NCBI RefSeq assembly: GCF_013385425.1
Contig: NZ_JACAQA010000006.1
Coordinates: forward strand, 1-64,000
DNA length: 64,000 nucleotides
Source of the DNA: Pseudomonas gingeri
GTDB taxonomy: Bacteria; Pseudomonadota; Gammaproteobacteria; Pseudomonadales; Pseudomonadaceae
Reading direction: 5' to 3'
The translations under genes were made by a program, and so were the position numbers. This document shows positions 55,451-64,000 of the stretch, piece after piece (within the stretch, counting starts at the first letter, position 1; every line of letters begins with the position of its first letter). The notes under the pieces were generated by a model. That model worked only from the letters and a program-made list of their open reading frames with translations. It was not told the DNA's origin and made no database searches.

Positions 55451-56461
55451 CTAAAGCAATAGCTCCTCCAGGCGACCATGCAGGCGCTCGGGGAGGTTTT
55501 CCTGGATCTCGATCAGGGCTCGGGCAATCGCGCTCTGGAAACCCTCGACACCGGCGGAGCCGTGACTCTTGATGACAATGCCCTGCAAGCCGAGAAAACT
55601 CGCGCCATTGTGCCGCGCCGGGGCGAGATCGGCCTGCAGGCGCTTGAGCAGCGGCAAGGCCAGGGCACCCACCAGGCGCGAGGCCAGGTTCTGCCTGAAC
55701 AGCGCCTCGATCCGCGCGGCGATCATGGTCGCCAGGCCTTCGCTGGACTTGAGCAGGATATTGCCGACAAAACCGTCGCAGACCACCACATCGGCCTCGC
55801 CGCGATACAGCCCGTCGCCTTCGACGAAGCCGATGTAGTTCAGCCCCCGTGCCTGCTGCAACAGCGTCGCCGCCAGCTTGACCTGCTGGTTGCCCTTGAT
55901 GTCCTCGGTGCCGACATTGAGCAGCGCAACACGCGGCCGCAGCACGCCAAGGGCCTCGGCGGCCACCGCGCCCATCACGGCGAACTGGAACAGGTGCTCG
56001 GCACTGCAATCGACGTTCGCCCCCAGGTCCAGCAACTGGCAATAGCCGCGCTGGGTCGGGATGGCCGCGACCATGGCCGGACGATCAATCCCCGGCAAGG
56101 TCTTCAGCACATGCCGCGACAAGGCCATCAAGGCCCCGGTATTGCCGGCACTGACACAGGCCTGGACCTTGTCATCGCGCAGCAACTGCAAGGCCACGCG
56201 CATCGACGAATCCGGCTTGCCACGCAGGGCCTGGGACGGACGCTCATCCATGGTGATGATTTCGCTGGCAGGCGTAATGGTCAGGCGCGCGCGATCCACA
56301 GTCGGATAACTGGCGATCAGGGGTTCAAGCTGGGAAGGTTGACCGACGAGGGTCAGGTGCAGCGAGGGTGTAGCAGACAGACAGGCAATACTGGCCTGGA
56401 CAATGCTGCGGGGACCGAAGTCCCCGCCCATTGCGTCGATCGCGATGATCTGAGCGGACAA
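55451..56461 (-). CDS. plsX: Acyl-ACP:phosphate acyltransferase
   Basis: Makes acyl-phosphate for the first acylation of glycerol-3-phosphate in phospholipid synthesis. It has 336 residues, [19 protein letters not shown] onwards, with [19 protein letters not shown] and [17 protein letters not shown] as typical segments. It is the first of the plsX-fabD-fabG-acpP-fabF series and follows rpmF closely, an arrangement shared with E. coli. Confidence 0.95.
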   Translation of the reverse strand: MSAQIIAIDAMGGDFGPRSIVQASIACLSATPSLHLTLVGQPSQLEPLIASYPTVDRARLTITPASEIITMDERPSQALRGKPDSSMRVALQLLRDDKVQACVSAGNTGALMALSRHVLKTLPGIDRPAMVAAIPTQRGYCQLLDLGANVDCSAEHLFQFAVMGAVAAEALGVLRPRVALLNVGTEDIKGNQQVKLAATLLQQARGLNYIGFVEGDGLYRGEADVVVCDGFVGNILLKSSEGLATMIAARIEALFRQNLASRLVGALALPLLKRLQADLAPARHNGASFLGLQGIVIKSHGSAGVEGFQSAIARALIEIQENLPERLHGRLEELLL

Positions 56462-56464
56462 GAT

Positions 56465-56647
56465 TTACTCGTCAGCGCCCTTGTCGATCACTTTGCGGCC
56501 ACGGTATACGCCTTCTGGCGATACGTGGTGACGCAGGTGAACTTCACCGGTGGTCTTTTCCACGGACAGGGTGCTTGCCTCGAGGGCGTCGTGCGAACGA
56601 CGCATGTCACGGGCGGAGCGGGATTTTTTGTTCTGCTGAACAGCCAT
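56465..56647 (-). CDS. rpmF: 50S ribosomal protein L32
   Basis: 60-residue ribosomal protein, [20 protein letters not shown] onwards, basic at the N-terminus as usual. The C-terminal zinc-binding cysteines of some L32 proteins are absent, as in other pseudomonads (C-minus form). It lies 13 bases after the yceD gene and 3 bases before plsX. Confidence 0.95.
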
Positions 56648-56660
56648 AATTGATTAACTC

Positions 56661-57188
56661 CTAAACGTTTGGGTCACGCTTTAACTGCGCCAATACACTG
56701 AACGGGTTGGACCGCGTTACCTCGTCCTCGCTCGGTTCGGGCTCATCGAGCCCCGCCGGCTGCTGGCATTCTTCCGGATGATGAGCAGGCACAATGGGCA
56801 AGGCGAGCAGAAGCTCTTCCTCGATCAATGCCTGCAGATCCAAAGGATCTTCGCCCAGTTCCAGCACGTCATAACCTTTCGGCAACGACTGGGTATTCGC
56901 ACCCTCCTTCACCACAGCATAACTGCATTCGCTGTGGATCGGCAGGGTGACCAGCTCAAGACAACGCTGGCAAACCATTTTGACCTCGGTGTCGATAAAG
57001 CTGTGAATCATCACGGCCTTACGTTCATCTCGTTCAAAAACGAATTTAGCCTGCACCGTACCGACAGTGTCGGAAAGCGAGTCGCAGAGTCTCTCCAAAT
57101 CGGCCAGCAGCAGTTCACCTTGAAGGGTGGTGCCACGATCAGCCAATTTGCGCGGGTCAACGTGAGGTGGAATCGGGTCATTCAACAT
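56661..57188 (-). CDS. yceD: YceD/DUF177-family protein
   Basis: Conserved protein of 175 residues upstream of rpmF, a pairing found across bacteria, with a proposed role in 23S rRNA or 50S accumulation. The central KMVCQRCLELVTLP segment contains the family CxxC motif, and the C-terminal LPIVPAHHPEECQQ adds a conserved stretch. Function in Pseudomonas is not established. Confidence 0.9.
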   Translation of the reverse strand: MLNDPIPPHVDPRKLADRGTTLQGELLLADLERLCDSLSDTVGTVQAKFVFERDERKAVMIHSFIDTEVKMVCQRCLELVTLPIHSECSYAVVKEGANTQSLPKGYDVLELGEDPLDLQALIEEELLLALPIVPAHHPEECQQPAGLDEPEPSEDEVTRSNPFSVLAQLKRDPNV

Positions 57189-57294
57189 AGGCGCAGCATT
57201 CTAGGGATGCACCCTGCCACTGTCAAAGGAAATTAGGCCCTGTCCGTCAGCCGGCCGGCCGACTAGAATCGGCGACCTGCCTCAGGAGAACCGC

Positions 57295-57873
57295 ATGCTG
57301 CCCTTGTTACTTGCCTCAAGCTCGGCCTATCGCCGGGAATTGCTGACCCGCCTGCGCCTGCCTTTCACTTGCGCCTCGCCGGATATCGACGAAAGCCAGC
57401 GTCCCGGCGAAGCCGCCATCGAGCTGGTCAAACGCCTGGCCAAGGAAAAGGCCCGGGCCCTGGCCGCCCATCATCCGGCGCACCTGATCATCGGTTCGGA
57501 CCAGGTCGCGGTACTCGACGGACAGATACTCGGCAAGCCCCACGGCTTCGAGAAAGCCCGCGAACAGCTGCTGGCCGCCAGCGGCACTCGCGTGAGCTTT
57601 CTCACCGGACTGGCGCTGCTCAACAGCCAGACCGGGGCATGCCAGGTGGACTGCGTCCCCTTCAGCGTGCAGATGCGCAGCTTGACGGTCGAACGCATTG
57701 AACGCTACCTGCACGCCGAACAACCCTATGACTGTGCCGGCAGCTTCAAGGCCGAGGGACTGGGCGTAAGCCTGTTCCAGAGCACGGAAGGACCGGATTC
57801 CACCAGCCTGATCGGACTGCCACTGATTCGTCTTGTGGACATGTTGCTGGTCGAAGGCGTACAGATTCCGTAA
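57295..57873 (+). CDS. Maf-family nucleotide pyrophosphatase (YceF type)
   Basis: Nucleotide pyrophosphatase of 192 residues that hydrolyses modified NTPs; the YceF subgroup prefers 7-methyl-GTP. Family motifs are LLLASSSAYRRELLTRL at the N-terminus, ASPDIDES and LIIGSDQVAVLDG. Location beside yceD-rpmF favours YceF over the YhdE subgroup. It is divergent from yceD. Confidence 0.9.
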   Translation: MLPLLLASSSAYRRELLTRLRLPFTCASPDIDESQRPGEAAIELVKRLAKEKARALAAHHPAHLIIGSDQVAVLDGQILGKPHGFEKAREQLLAASGTRVSFLTGLALLNSQTGACQVDCVPFSVQMRSLTVERIERYLHAEQPYDCAGSFKAEGLGVSLFQSTEGPDSTSLIGLPLIRLVDMLLVEGVQIP

Positions 57874-57888
57874 TGCGCGCCATCGGCA

Positions 57889-57933
57889 CGCCCTCAGCCT
57901 GCCGGCTGATCGCGAGCAAGCTTGCTCCTACAT
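57889..57933. repeat. Single REP-type unit
   Basis: GCGAGCAAGCTTGCTCCTAC with GCCTGCCGGCTGATC, a single copy of the unit seen paired at 39041-39134. It lies between maf and sppA. Confidence 0.75.
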
Positions 57934-57957
57934 ACCGGAACCCTGCATTCCGCCCAT

Positions 57958-57988
57958 AAAAAAACCGGTCATTCACGACCGGTTTTTT
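57958..57988. terminator. Bidirectional terminator between maf and sppA
   Basis: AAAAAACCGGTC pairs with GACCGGTTTTTT across a 6-base loop. T-tracts are present on both strands, so it can end both the maf and the sppA transcripts. Confidence 0.9.
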
Positions 57989-58003
57989 ATGGCTGCACGA
58001 ACA

Positions 58004-58999
58004 TCAGCGCAAGGTCGGACCCTGGAAGCCCATCCACATCGCCAACTGCTCGGCGACACTGGCACCCAGCTTTTTCGAGAAGCGATCGAAAGGCGATTCC
58101 TGAACGGTAAAGTCCACCAGCTCCTTCTCGCCGATCACATCCCGCGCCACGGAACTGGCACTGCCCAGGCCGTCGATCAAGCCCAATGGCAACGCCTGCT
58201 CGCCGGACCAGATCAGCCCGGAGAACAGCTCGGGATGATCCTTGTCTTTCAGGCGATCACCACGCCCCTTCTTCACGCTGGCGATGAACTGGTTGTGGGT
58301 GGTGTCCAGGACACCCTGCCAGAACCTGGTCTCATCGGCCTTCTGTGGCTGGAACGGATCGAGAAACGCCTTGTGCTCACCCGAAGAGTACGGGCGACGC
58401 TCCACACCCAGCTTCTCCATGGTGCCGACAAAACCGTAGCCGGCCGCCGTCACCCCAATGGAACCGACCAGGCTGGACTTGTCGGCATAGATCTCGTCCG
58501 CCGCGCTGGCGATGTAGTAGGCGCCGGAAGCCCCGATATCGGAAATTACCGCGTACACCTTGGTATCCGGGTGCAGGCCACGCAGACGACGAATCTCGTC
58601 AAACACATAACCCGACTGCACAGGACTGCCGCCCGGGCTGTTGATACGCATGATGATCGCCTTGACCTTCGGATCCTCGAAGGCCGTACGCAGACTGCCG
58701 ACAATATTGTCGGCACTGGCCGACTCCTTGTCCGCAATCACCCCGCGCACCTCGATCAGGGCGGTGTAGTGAGCCCCACGACCGGCGCTCTTCTCCATAT
58801 TGATCAGCGGCGAGAACATCACCAGCGCGCCGAACAGATACACAAAGGTCAGCAGCTTGAAGAAGATCCCCCAGCGCCGCGAGCGACGTTGCTCCTGCAC
58901 ACCGGCCAGCAAGGTCTTTTCCAGCAGCTTCCAGCTCCTGTCATCACCCGAACCCGATTCGGCATTCGCCTTTGGCGGCGCGCCCCATTCATCAGACAT
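58004..58999 (-). CDS. sppA: S49-family signal peptide peptidase
   Basis: Inner-membrane protease that degrades cleaved signal peptides. It has 331 residues with one membrane segment (about 44-64) and a single SppA domain (the short form). The catalytic serine is S158 in SDIGASGAYYIA and the general-base lysine is probably K174 in YADKSSLVGSIGV. RINSPGGSPVQSG is the substrate loop. It follows the HAD phosphatase gene by 20 bases. Confidence 0.9.
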   Translation of the reverse strand: MSDEWGAPPKANAESGSGDDRSWKLLEKTLLAGVQEQRRSRRWGIFFKLLTFVYLFGALVMFSPLINMEKSAGRGAHYTALIEVRGVIADKESASADNIVGSLRTAFEDPKVKAIIMRINSPGGSPVQSGYVFDEIRRLRGLHPDTKVYAVISDIGASGAYYIASAADEIYADKSSLVGSIGVTAAGYGFVGTMEKLGVERRPYSSGEHKAFLDPFQPQKADETRFWQGVLDTTHNQFIASVKKGRGDRLKDKDHPELFSGLIWSGEQALPLGLIDGLGSASSVARDVIGEKELVDFTVQESPFDRFSKKLGASVAEQLAMWMGFQGPTLR

Positions 59000-59019
59000 G
59001 CGTACTCACCCCAACGAAT

Positions 59020-59682
59020 TCAATTGACCCGGCCATCGAGCCAGGCATGCAACTGTGGAAAACTGTCAATCTCCAAGCGCGGCTCGAACACCCGCAACTC
59101 ATCCATCGACAAGGCACCATAACCTACAGCCACTGAATCCATGCCAGCATTGCGAGCCATTTGCAAATCGAACACCGAGTCCCCGACCATCAGGGCCTGG
59201 GAAGCCGGGACACGACAATGGGCGAGAATCTGCTCGAGCATCAGCGGATGCGGCTTGCTGGCGGTTTCATCGGCGGCGCGGGTGATATCGAAATAATCCG
59301 ACCAGCCATGGGCCTTCAATACCCGATCCAGGCCGCGACGGTTCTTGCCGGTCGCGACCGCCAACTGGTAGCCGCCGGCGCGAAACGCCTCCATGGACTC
59401 CAGGACGCCTGGAAACAGCGGCGAAGGAACCGTTTCAAGGGCAATGTAGCTGTCGGCATAGTGCTGGCGAAAAACCACCAGTTCTTCATCGCTGATCGCC
59501 GGGTACAGGGTGCAGATCGCTTCCGGCAAGCCGAGACCGATAATGCCCTTGACCGCCGTCTCATCGCGCGGGACAAAACCCGAACGCGCGGCCGCCACCC
59601 CCATCGCCTCGACAATCCGACCAATGGAATCGGCCAAGGTGCCGTCCCAATCGAAAATCAGCAGCTTGTATTCAGACCGCAC
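59020..59682 (-). CDS. HAD-family phosphatase (Gph-like)
   Basis: Haloacid dehalogenase-type phosphatase of 220 residues. Motif I is [11 protein letters not shown] with the nucleophile Asp, motif II lies in [12 protein letters not shown] and the acidic motif in [18 protein letters not shown]. Sequence and position after rluC fit the phosphoglycolate-phosphatase/YjjG-like group, but the substrate is not determinable. It overlaps rluC by 11 bases and is probably co-translated. Confidence 0.87.
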   Translation of the reverse strand: MRSEYKLLIFDWDGTLADSIGRIVEAMGVAAARSGFVPRDETAVKGIIGLGLPEAICTLYPAISDEELVVFRQHYADSYIALETVPSPLFPGVLESMEAFRAGGYQLAVATGKNRRGLDRVLKAHGWSDYFDITRAADETASKPHPLMLEQILAHCRVPASQALMVGDSVFDLQMARNAGMDSVAVGYGALSMDELRVFEPRLEIDSFPQLHAWLDGRVN

Positions 59683-60628
59683 TCAGTCGCTCCACCGTCT
59701 TGGCCCACATTTCATCCACCGGTGCCTGCAACTTCAATTCGCCGCCATCGGGCAGCGGCACGGTCAGCATATAGGCGTGAAGGAACAGGCGCTTGCCGCC
59801 CAGATCGCGGATTTCCTTGGTGAAACCATCGTCACCGTACTTGCTGTCGCCAGCAATACAGTGCCCGGCGTGCAAGGTGTGCACACGAATCTGGTGGGTC
59901 CGACCGGTCACCGGCTTGGCCTCGACCATGGTGGCGAAATCACCGAAACGGCGCAGTACCTTGAACACCGTGAGCGCCTCCTTGCCCTCCTCGTTGACCT
60001 CGACCATGCGCTCGCCGGAGCGCAGGTTGCTCTTGAGCAAGGGCGCGCGCACCTGCTTGATCGAAGCCGCCCAGTTACCACGCACCAGGGCCATATAACG
60101 TTTATCGATGCCGTCGCCGCGCAGCGCTTCGTGCAGATGGCGCAACATGCTGCGCTTCTTGGCGATCATCAGCAGTCCGGAGGTGTCGCGGTCCAGGCGA
60201 TGGACCAGTTCCAGCTCCTTGGCATCCGGGCGCAACTGACGGAAGGCTTCGATCACGCCATAGTTCAGGCCGCTGCCGCCGTGCACGGCAATACCGGCCG
60301 GCTTGTTGATCACGATCAGGGCCTTGTCTTCAAACACGATCGAAGCCTCCAGGCGCTGCAACAGCCCCTGGGCCAAAGGCACCGGTTCGTCGCGCTCGGG
60401 GACGCGCACGGGCGGAACCCGCACGATATCGCCGGCCTGGAGTTTGTACTCGGGCTTGATGCGCCCCTTGTTCACTCGCACTTCGCCTTTGCGCAAAATG
60501 CGGTAAATCAAGGTCTTGGGCACACCCTTGAGCCGAGCGAGAAGGAAATTGTCAATGCGCTGGCCGGCATATTCCGGCGAGACCTCAAGCAGTTGTACGC
60601 CTGGAGTCGGGGGGGTAGTCGTCGTCAT
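59672..60628 (-). CDS. rluC: 23S rRNA pseudouridine synthase RluC
   Basis: Modifies uridines 955, 2504 and 2580 of 23S rRNA (E. coli numbering). It has 318 residues with an N-terminal S4 RNA-binding domain (about 18-85: [20 protein letters not shown]). A RluA-type catalytic domain contains the catalytic Asp in [13 protein letters not shown]. It is divergent from rne across a long leader, as in E. coli. Confidence 0.93.
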   Translation of the reverse strand: MTTTTPPTPGVQLLEVSPEYAGQRIDNFLLARLKGVPKTLIYRILRKGEVRVNKGRIKPEYKLQAGDIVRVPPVRVPERDEPVPLAQGLLQRLEASIVFEDKALIVINKPAGIAVHGGSGLNYGVIEAFRQLRPDAKELELVHRLDRDTSGLLMIAKKRSMLRHLHEALRGDGIDKRYMALVRGNWAASIKQVRAPLLKSNLRSGERMVEVNEEGKEALTVFKVLRRFGDFATMVEAKPVTGRTHQIRVHTLHAGHCIAGDSKYGDDGFTKEIRDLGGKRLFLHAYMLTVPLPDGGELKLQAPVDEMWAKTVERLSAV

Positions 60629-60657
60629 GCCGGCGATGATAACAATTTTTTATGGAA

Positions 60658-60686
60658 TTGAAGCACTTAATCATTGCTGCTATAGT
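60658..60686 (+). promoter_or_regulatory. Sigma-70 promoter of rne
   Basis: TTGAAG at 60658-60663 and TATAGT at 60681-60686 with a 17-base spacer. Initiation near 60693 gives an rne leader of about 650 nt. No other good promoter is visible closer to the gene, though one cannot be excluded. Confidence 0.65.
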
Positions 60687-60692
60687 CGCGAA

Positions 60693-61340
60693 CGCCGCCA
60701 AAAGCGGCTGGACAGAGGACCAACGGCCAACAGCCGGCCCTGCCCAACGCAATTCATCAGGATGCGAGGCCGTCCTACGGGGCTTTCGCCGTTCGAGGAA
60801 AGGTTCGCGATCGTAACGAGCGCAGGTGACATGAGGCCTGAAGCGCGCCGGAAAACTGAGTCAACACTCGTTTCCCGAGCCGGTATTAACGGCCAGTTCA
60901 CAAAGTGCAGTCGGTCACGAGTCACACCTGGGCGAAGGCATCGGAAACAACGCCTAATTAGCCATGAGCGTGCTTTCCCCTTTCGGAGAACACGGTAAAT
61001 GCCAACCCGCTGCGGATTCTGCGCGCGGCCGCACCCGAATTATCAGGGATACGTGTAGGGTGGAGATGCACAACCGTCGGACTGTGTAGCATTAGGCTTT
61101 ATCAAGACGCTTCATATCGTCCACACCCGCGGTTGATTCCTCCTCCTGACAGAGCTTTTGCTTGTGAGGTGCCTTTTGTCACCCCAAGAAGCAGGACGCG
61201 TGAGTCGCGACTTCGTCCCCTCTGGACGAACCTCGCCAGACACAGGAATGGCCAACCACTCCTGACGCACCTGACACCGACCGTGAGAAGTCGTGTGTGC
61301 CGAACGCCGTTTCCGGCAGCCCGGAAACCGACGGTACTAC
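60693..61340 (+). promoter_or_regulatory. Long 5' leader of rne
   Basis: About 650 transcribed bases without a credible gene separate the promoter and the rne start. In E. coli a 361-nt rne leader with structured elements mediates feedback by RNase E on its own mRNA. The same logic is plausible here. A perfect GTTTCCGG-CAGC-CCGGAAAC hairpin (61309-61328) ends 12 bases before the ATG, where a ribosome site would be expected and none is obvious. Feedback is inference from the E. coli case. Confidence 0.6.
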
Positions 61341-64000
61341 ATGAAAAGAATGCTGATTAACGCAACTCAACCCGAAGAGTTGCGTGTTGCCCTGGTAGAC
61401 GGCCAGCGCCTCTACGACCTGGACATCGAGTCCGGTGCACGCGAGCAGAAGAAGGCCAATATCTATAAAGGCCGGATTACTCGCATCGAGCCAAGCCTTG
61501 AGGCTGCCTTTGTCGATTTCGGCTCTGAGCGCCACGGCTTCCTGCCGCTGAAAGAAATCTCCCGCGAATACTTCAAGAAAGCCCCCGAAGGCCGCGTCAA
61601 TATCAAGGACGTCCTGAGCGAAGGCCAGGAAGTCATCGTCCAGGTCGAGAAAGAAGAACGTGGCAACAAGGGCGCCGCCCTGACCACCTTCATCAGCCTG
61701 GCCGGTCGTTACCTGGTACTGATGCCGAACAACCCACGTGCCGGCGGTATCTCCCGTCGCATCGAAGGCGAAGAGCGCAATGAACTGCGTGAAGCGCTGA
61801 ACGGCCTGGTTGCCCCGGCCGACATGGGCCTGATCGTGCGCACTGCCGGCCTTGGCCGCAGCAGCGAAGAAATGCAGTGGGACCTCGACTACCTGCTGCA
61901 ACTCTGGACCGCCATCAAAGAAGCCTCGCTGGATCGCTCCGCGCCTTTCCTGATCTACCAGGAAAGCAACGTGATCATCCGCGCCATCCGCGATTACCTG
62001 CGCCAGGACATCGGCGAAGTGCTGATCGACAGCGTTGAAGCCCAGGACGAAGCCCTGACCTTCATCCGCCAGGTGATGCCGCAGTACGCCAGCAAGATCA
62101 AGCTGTATGAAGACAGCGTGCCACTGTTCAACCGTTTCCAGATCGAAAGCCAGATCGAGACCGCCTTCCAGCGCGTCGTCGAACTGCCTTCCGGCGGCTC
62201 CATCGTCATCGATCCGACCGAAGCCCTGGTGTCCATCGACATCAACTCGGCGCGCGCCACCAAAGGCAGCGACATCGAAGAAACCGCGCTGCAGACCAAC
62301 CTGGAAGCCGCTGAAGAAATCGCCCGTCAGTTGCGCCTGCGCGACATCGGCGGCCTGATCGTCATCGACTTCATCGACATGACCCCGGCCAAGAACCAGC
62401 GCGCCGTGGAAGAAAAAGTCCGCGAGTGCCTGGAAGCCGACCGTGCCCGCGTACAAGTCGGCCGTATCTCGCGCTTCGGCCTGCTGGAAATGTCCCGTCA
62501 GCGCCTGCGTCCGTCCCTGGGCGAAAGCAGCGGCATCGTCTGCCCGCGTTGCAACGGCACCGGCATCATCCGTGACGTCGAATCGCTGTCCCTGGCGATC
62601 CTGCGCCTGATCGAAGAAGAAGCCCTGAAGGACCGCACCGCCGAAGTCCGCGCCCAGGTGCCGATCCCGGTTGCAGCCTTCCTGCTCAACGAAAAACGCA
62701 ACTCGATCACCAAGATCGAACTGCGTACCCGTGCACGCATCGTGATCCTGCCGAACGATCACCTCGAGACGCCGCACTTCGAAGTGCAACGTCTGCGTGA
62801 TGACAGCCCGGAAGCCCACACCAACCAGTCCAGCTACGAAATCGCCGCTGCCGCTGCCGAAGTGGAAGAAGTCCAGCCGGCCGCGGCCACCCGTACCTTG
62901 GTTCGCCAGGAAGCGGCGGTCAAGACCGCTCCGGTCCGCGCCAACGCTCCGGTTCCGGCCGAAGAAGTCGCCGCTCCGGTTGCCGCACCCACACCGGTTA
63001 TCGCCGAGCCAAGCCTGTTCAAGGGCCTGGTGAAGTCGCTGGTCAGCCTGTTCGCCAGCAAGGAAGAGCCTGTTGCACCGGCCGTGGTTGAAAAACCGGC
63101 AGCCGAGCGTCCGGCCCGTAACGAAGAGCGTCGCAACGGTCGCCAGCAGAGCCGCAACCGTAACGGTCGCCGCGATGAAGAGCGCAAGCCGCGCGAAGAA
63201 CGTGCGCCACGTGAAGAACGTGCACCGCGCGAGCCGCGTGAAGAACGCGCCCCACGGGAAGAACGTGCGCCGCGTGAAGAGCGTGCGCCACGTGAAGTCC
63301 GCGAAGTGCGTGACGAAGCCCCGGCCGTAGCCCGCGAGGAACGTGCTCCACGTGCTCCGCGTGAAGAACGTGCACCGCGCGCCCCGCGTGAAGATCGCAA
63401 GCCACGTGGCGAGCGTGAAGAACGCGTGCGTGAACTGCGCGAGCCACTGGATGCCGCACCGGCCGTCGCCGCTGCTGCAACGGCTGCTGTAGTCGCTGAA
63501 GAGCGTCCAGCCCGTGCGCCACGTGAAGAACGTCAGCCGCGTGCACCGCGTGAAGAACGCCAACCGCGTGCCGAGCAACCTGCTGTTGCCGGTGAAGAAG
63601 AAGTGTTGCAGGGCGAAGAGCATCTGCAGGACGACGGCCAGGACAACGCCGAGGGTGGCGATCGTCCACGTCGCCGCTCCCGTGGTCAGCGTCGCCGCAG
63701 CAACCGTCGTGAGCGTCAACGTGATGCCAACGGCAACGTGATCGAAGGTTCGGAAGAAGGCAGCGAAGAGCACCATGAGCACGCTACCGGTGCCGAACTG
63801 GCTGCCGGCCTGGCCGTGACCGCCGCTGTCGCCAGCAGCGTGATCAGTGCTCCAGCCGAAGCCGAGGCGCATCAGCAGGCCGAACTGGCCACTGCCGCGA
63901 TCCAGGAAACCCCGGAGGTTGAAGCTCCGGTCGTTGAAGCCACCACCCCGGTGGAAGCGCCAGCGGTACCGGAAGTGGAAGTCGCCCCGGTTCGTGAAGC
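61341..64000 (+). CDS. rne: Ribonuclease E (partial, C-terminus beyond the window)
   Basis: Essential endoribonuclease and scaffold of the RNA degradosome. The first 886 codons are visible. It starts [20 protein letters not shown] with the S1 domain (about 35-120), then the catalytic domain with [10 protein letters not shown] and VIDFIDM acidic residues, and the zinc-link CPRCNGTG near 399. After about residue 520 comes a low-complexity, arginine-rich region with [12 protein letters not shown] repeats, followed by an Ala/Glu/Val-rich tail. No stop codon before the edge. Confidence 0.95.
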   Translation, partial: MKRMLINATQPEELRVALVDGQRLYDLDIESGAREQKKANIYKGRITRIEPSLEAAFVDFGSERHGFLPLKEISREYFKKAPEGRVNIKDVLSEGQEVIVQVEKEERGNKGAALTTFISLAGRYLVLMPNNPRAGGISRRIEGEERNELREALNGLVAPADMGLIVRTAGLGRSSEEMQWDLDYLLQLWTAIKEASLDRSAPFLIYQESNVIIRAIRDYLRQDIGEVLIDSVEAQDEALTFIRQVMPQYASKIKLYEDSVPLFNRFQIESQIETAFQRVVELPSGGSIVIDPTEALVSIDINSARATKGSDIEETALQTNLEAAEEIARQLRLRDIGGLIVIDFIDMTPAKNQRAVEEKVRECLEADRARVQVGRISRFGLLEMSRQRLRPSLGESSGIVCPRCNGTGIIRDVESLSLAILRLIEEEALKDRTAEVRAQVPIPVAAFLLNEKRNSITKIELRTRARIVILPNDHLETPHFEVQRLRDDSPEAHTNQSSYEIAAAAAEVEEVQPAAATRTLVRQEAAVKTAPVRANAPVPAEEVAAPVAAPTPVIAEPSLFKGLVKSLVSLFASKEEPVAPAVVEKPAAERPARNEERRNGRQQSRNRNGRRDEERKPREERAPREERAPREPREERAPREERAPREERAPREVREVRDEAPAVAREERAPRAPREERAPRAPREDRKPRGEREERVRELREPLDAAPAVAAAATAAVVAEERPARAPREERQPRAPREERQPRAEQPAVAGEEEVLQGEEHLQDDGQDNAEGGDRPRRRSRGQRRRSNRRERQRDANGNVIEGSEEGSEEHHEHATGAELAAGLAVTAAVASSVISAPAEAEAHQQAELATAAIQETPEVEAPVVEATTPVEAPAVPEVEVAPVRE
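63180..63560 (+). repeat. Arginine-rich coding repeats in rne
   Basis: Within rne, units of about 18 bases encoding variations of REERAP recur more than ten times (for example CGTGAAGAACGTGCGCC). They form the RNA-binding arginine-rich region of RNase E. The DNA-level similarity makes this stretch prone to length variation by recombination or slippage. Confidence 0.8.

Noticed and set aside
60680..60925. 81-codon minus-strand frame in the rne leader
   Set aside because: No conservation signal or ribosome site is visible, and it lies across the rne promoter start region.
63180..63560. CRISPR-like periodic repeats
   Set aside because: The repeats are in frame inside rne, encode arginine-rich units, vary in spacing and have no unique spacers or cas genes.
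61179..63872. 897-codon open frame on the minus strand opposite rne
   Set aside because: Its Phe/Thr/Arg-rich repeats are the reverse complement of RNase E coding repeats; RNase E is unambiguous on the plus strand.

Overview
The window reads as a chromosomal segment of a Pseudomonas of the fluorescens group. It is GC-rich throughout, has strong third-position GC, and contains about ten intergenic REP-type inverted repeats of the GTAGGAGC/GCTTGC family. Its right half is the conserved Pseudomonas cell-envelope and fatty-acid block: rgsA, tatD, pilZ, holB, tmk, mltG, pabC, fabF, acpP, fabG, fabD, plsX, rpmF, yceD, maf, sppA, HAD phosphatase, rluC and rne. I see no phage, insertion sequence, CRISPR array, rRNA or tRNA.

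Layout. (1) 1-2.6 kb holds etfB (cut by the window edge) divergent from ETF-quinone oxidoreductase, with a PsrA-type operator abutting the etf-QO promoter. (2) 2.7-16.5 kb is nitrate and nitrite assimilation: nirBD on the minus strand. On the plus strand are a nitrate reductase fused to a CysJ-like flavoprotein, nasS, nasT, a nitrate transporter, a PP2C-phosphatase/Ser-Thr-kinase fusion and a siroheme cobA. Three of these transcription units (nirBD, the reductase, the transporter) begin with the same architecture: a -24/-12 promoter, two short hairpins with hexanucleotide loops carrying A1 and G4, and an intrinsic terminator overlapping the second hairpin. This is the classic target of an ANTAR antiterminator, and NasT, encoded in the same cluster, is one. 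(3) 16.5-18.6 kb is an AraC regulator divergent from a zinc alcohol dehydrogenase. (4) 18.7-31.2 kb is an aerobic nicotinate catabolic cluster (nicS, nicB, nicA, nicR, nicX, nicC, nicD, nicF, nicT). It lacks nicE and nicP and is followed by an exported nucleoside hydrolase. (5) 31-43.4 kb is accessory: hydrolases, copCD, a gluconate-type permease, GNAT, a DUF4865-type protein with a divergent LysR, an LpxO-like hydroxylase, and a GntR/ADP-ribosylglycohydrolase/NCS1-permease/PfkB-kinase operon resembling E. coli yegTUVW. (6) 43.5-46.5 kb has DUF1285 and DUF4823 proteins, moaA and a TetR regulator. (7) 46.8 kb to the end is the conserved block above, closing with RNase E (cut by the window edge) behind a leader of about 650 nt.

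How it works together. Nitrate enters by the MFS transporter, is reduced by the reductase-flavoprotein fusion and then by NirBD, which needs siroheme (cobA). NasS and NasT sense nitrate and release leader termination, while sigma-54 promoters tie the operons to nitrogen limitation. Nicotinate degradation also releases ammonium and, through NicAB, also needs molybdenum cofactor, for which moaA lies nearby. The most interesting non-coding content is the set of three ANTAR leaders, the paired operators before nicAB and the rne leader. The most interesting coding content is the rearranged nic cluster and the yeg-like operon. Annotation rests on motif recognition and memory of families only; no search was run.
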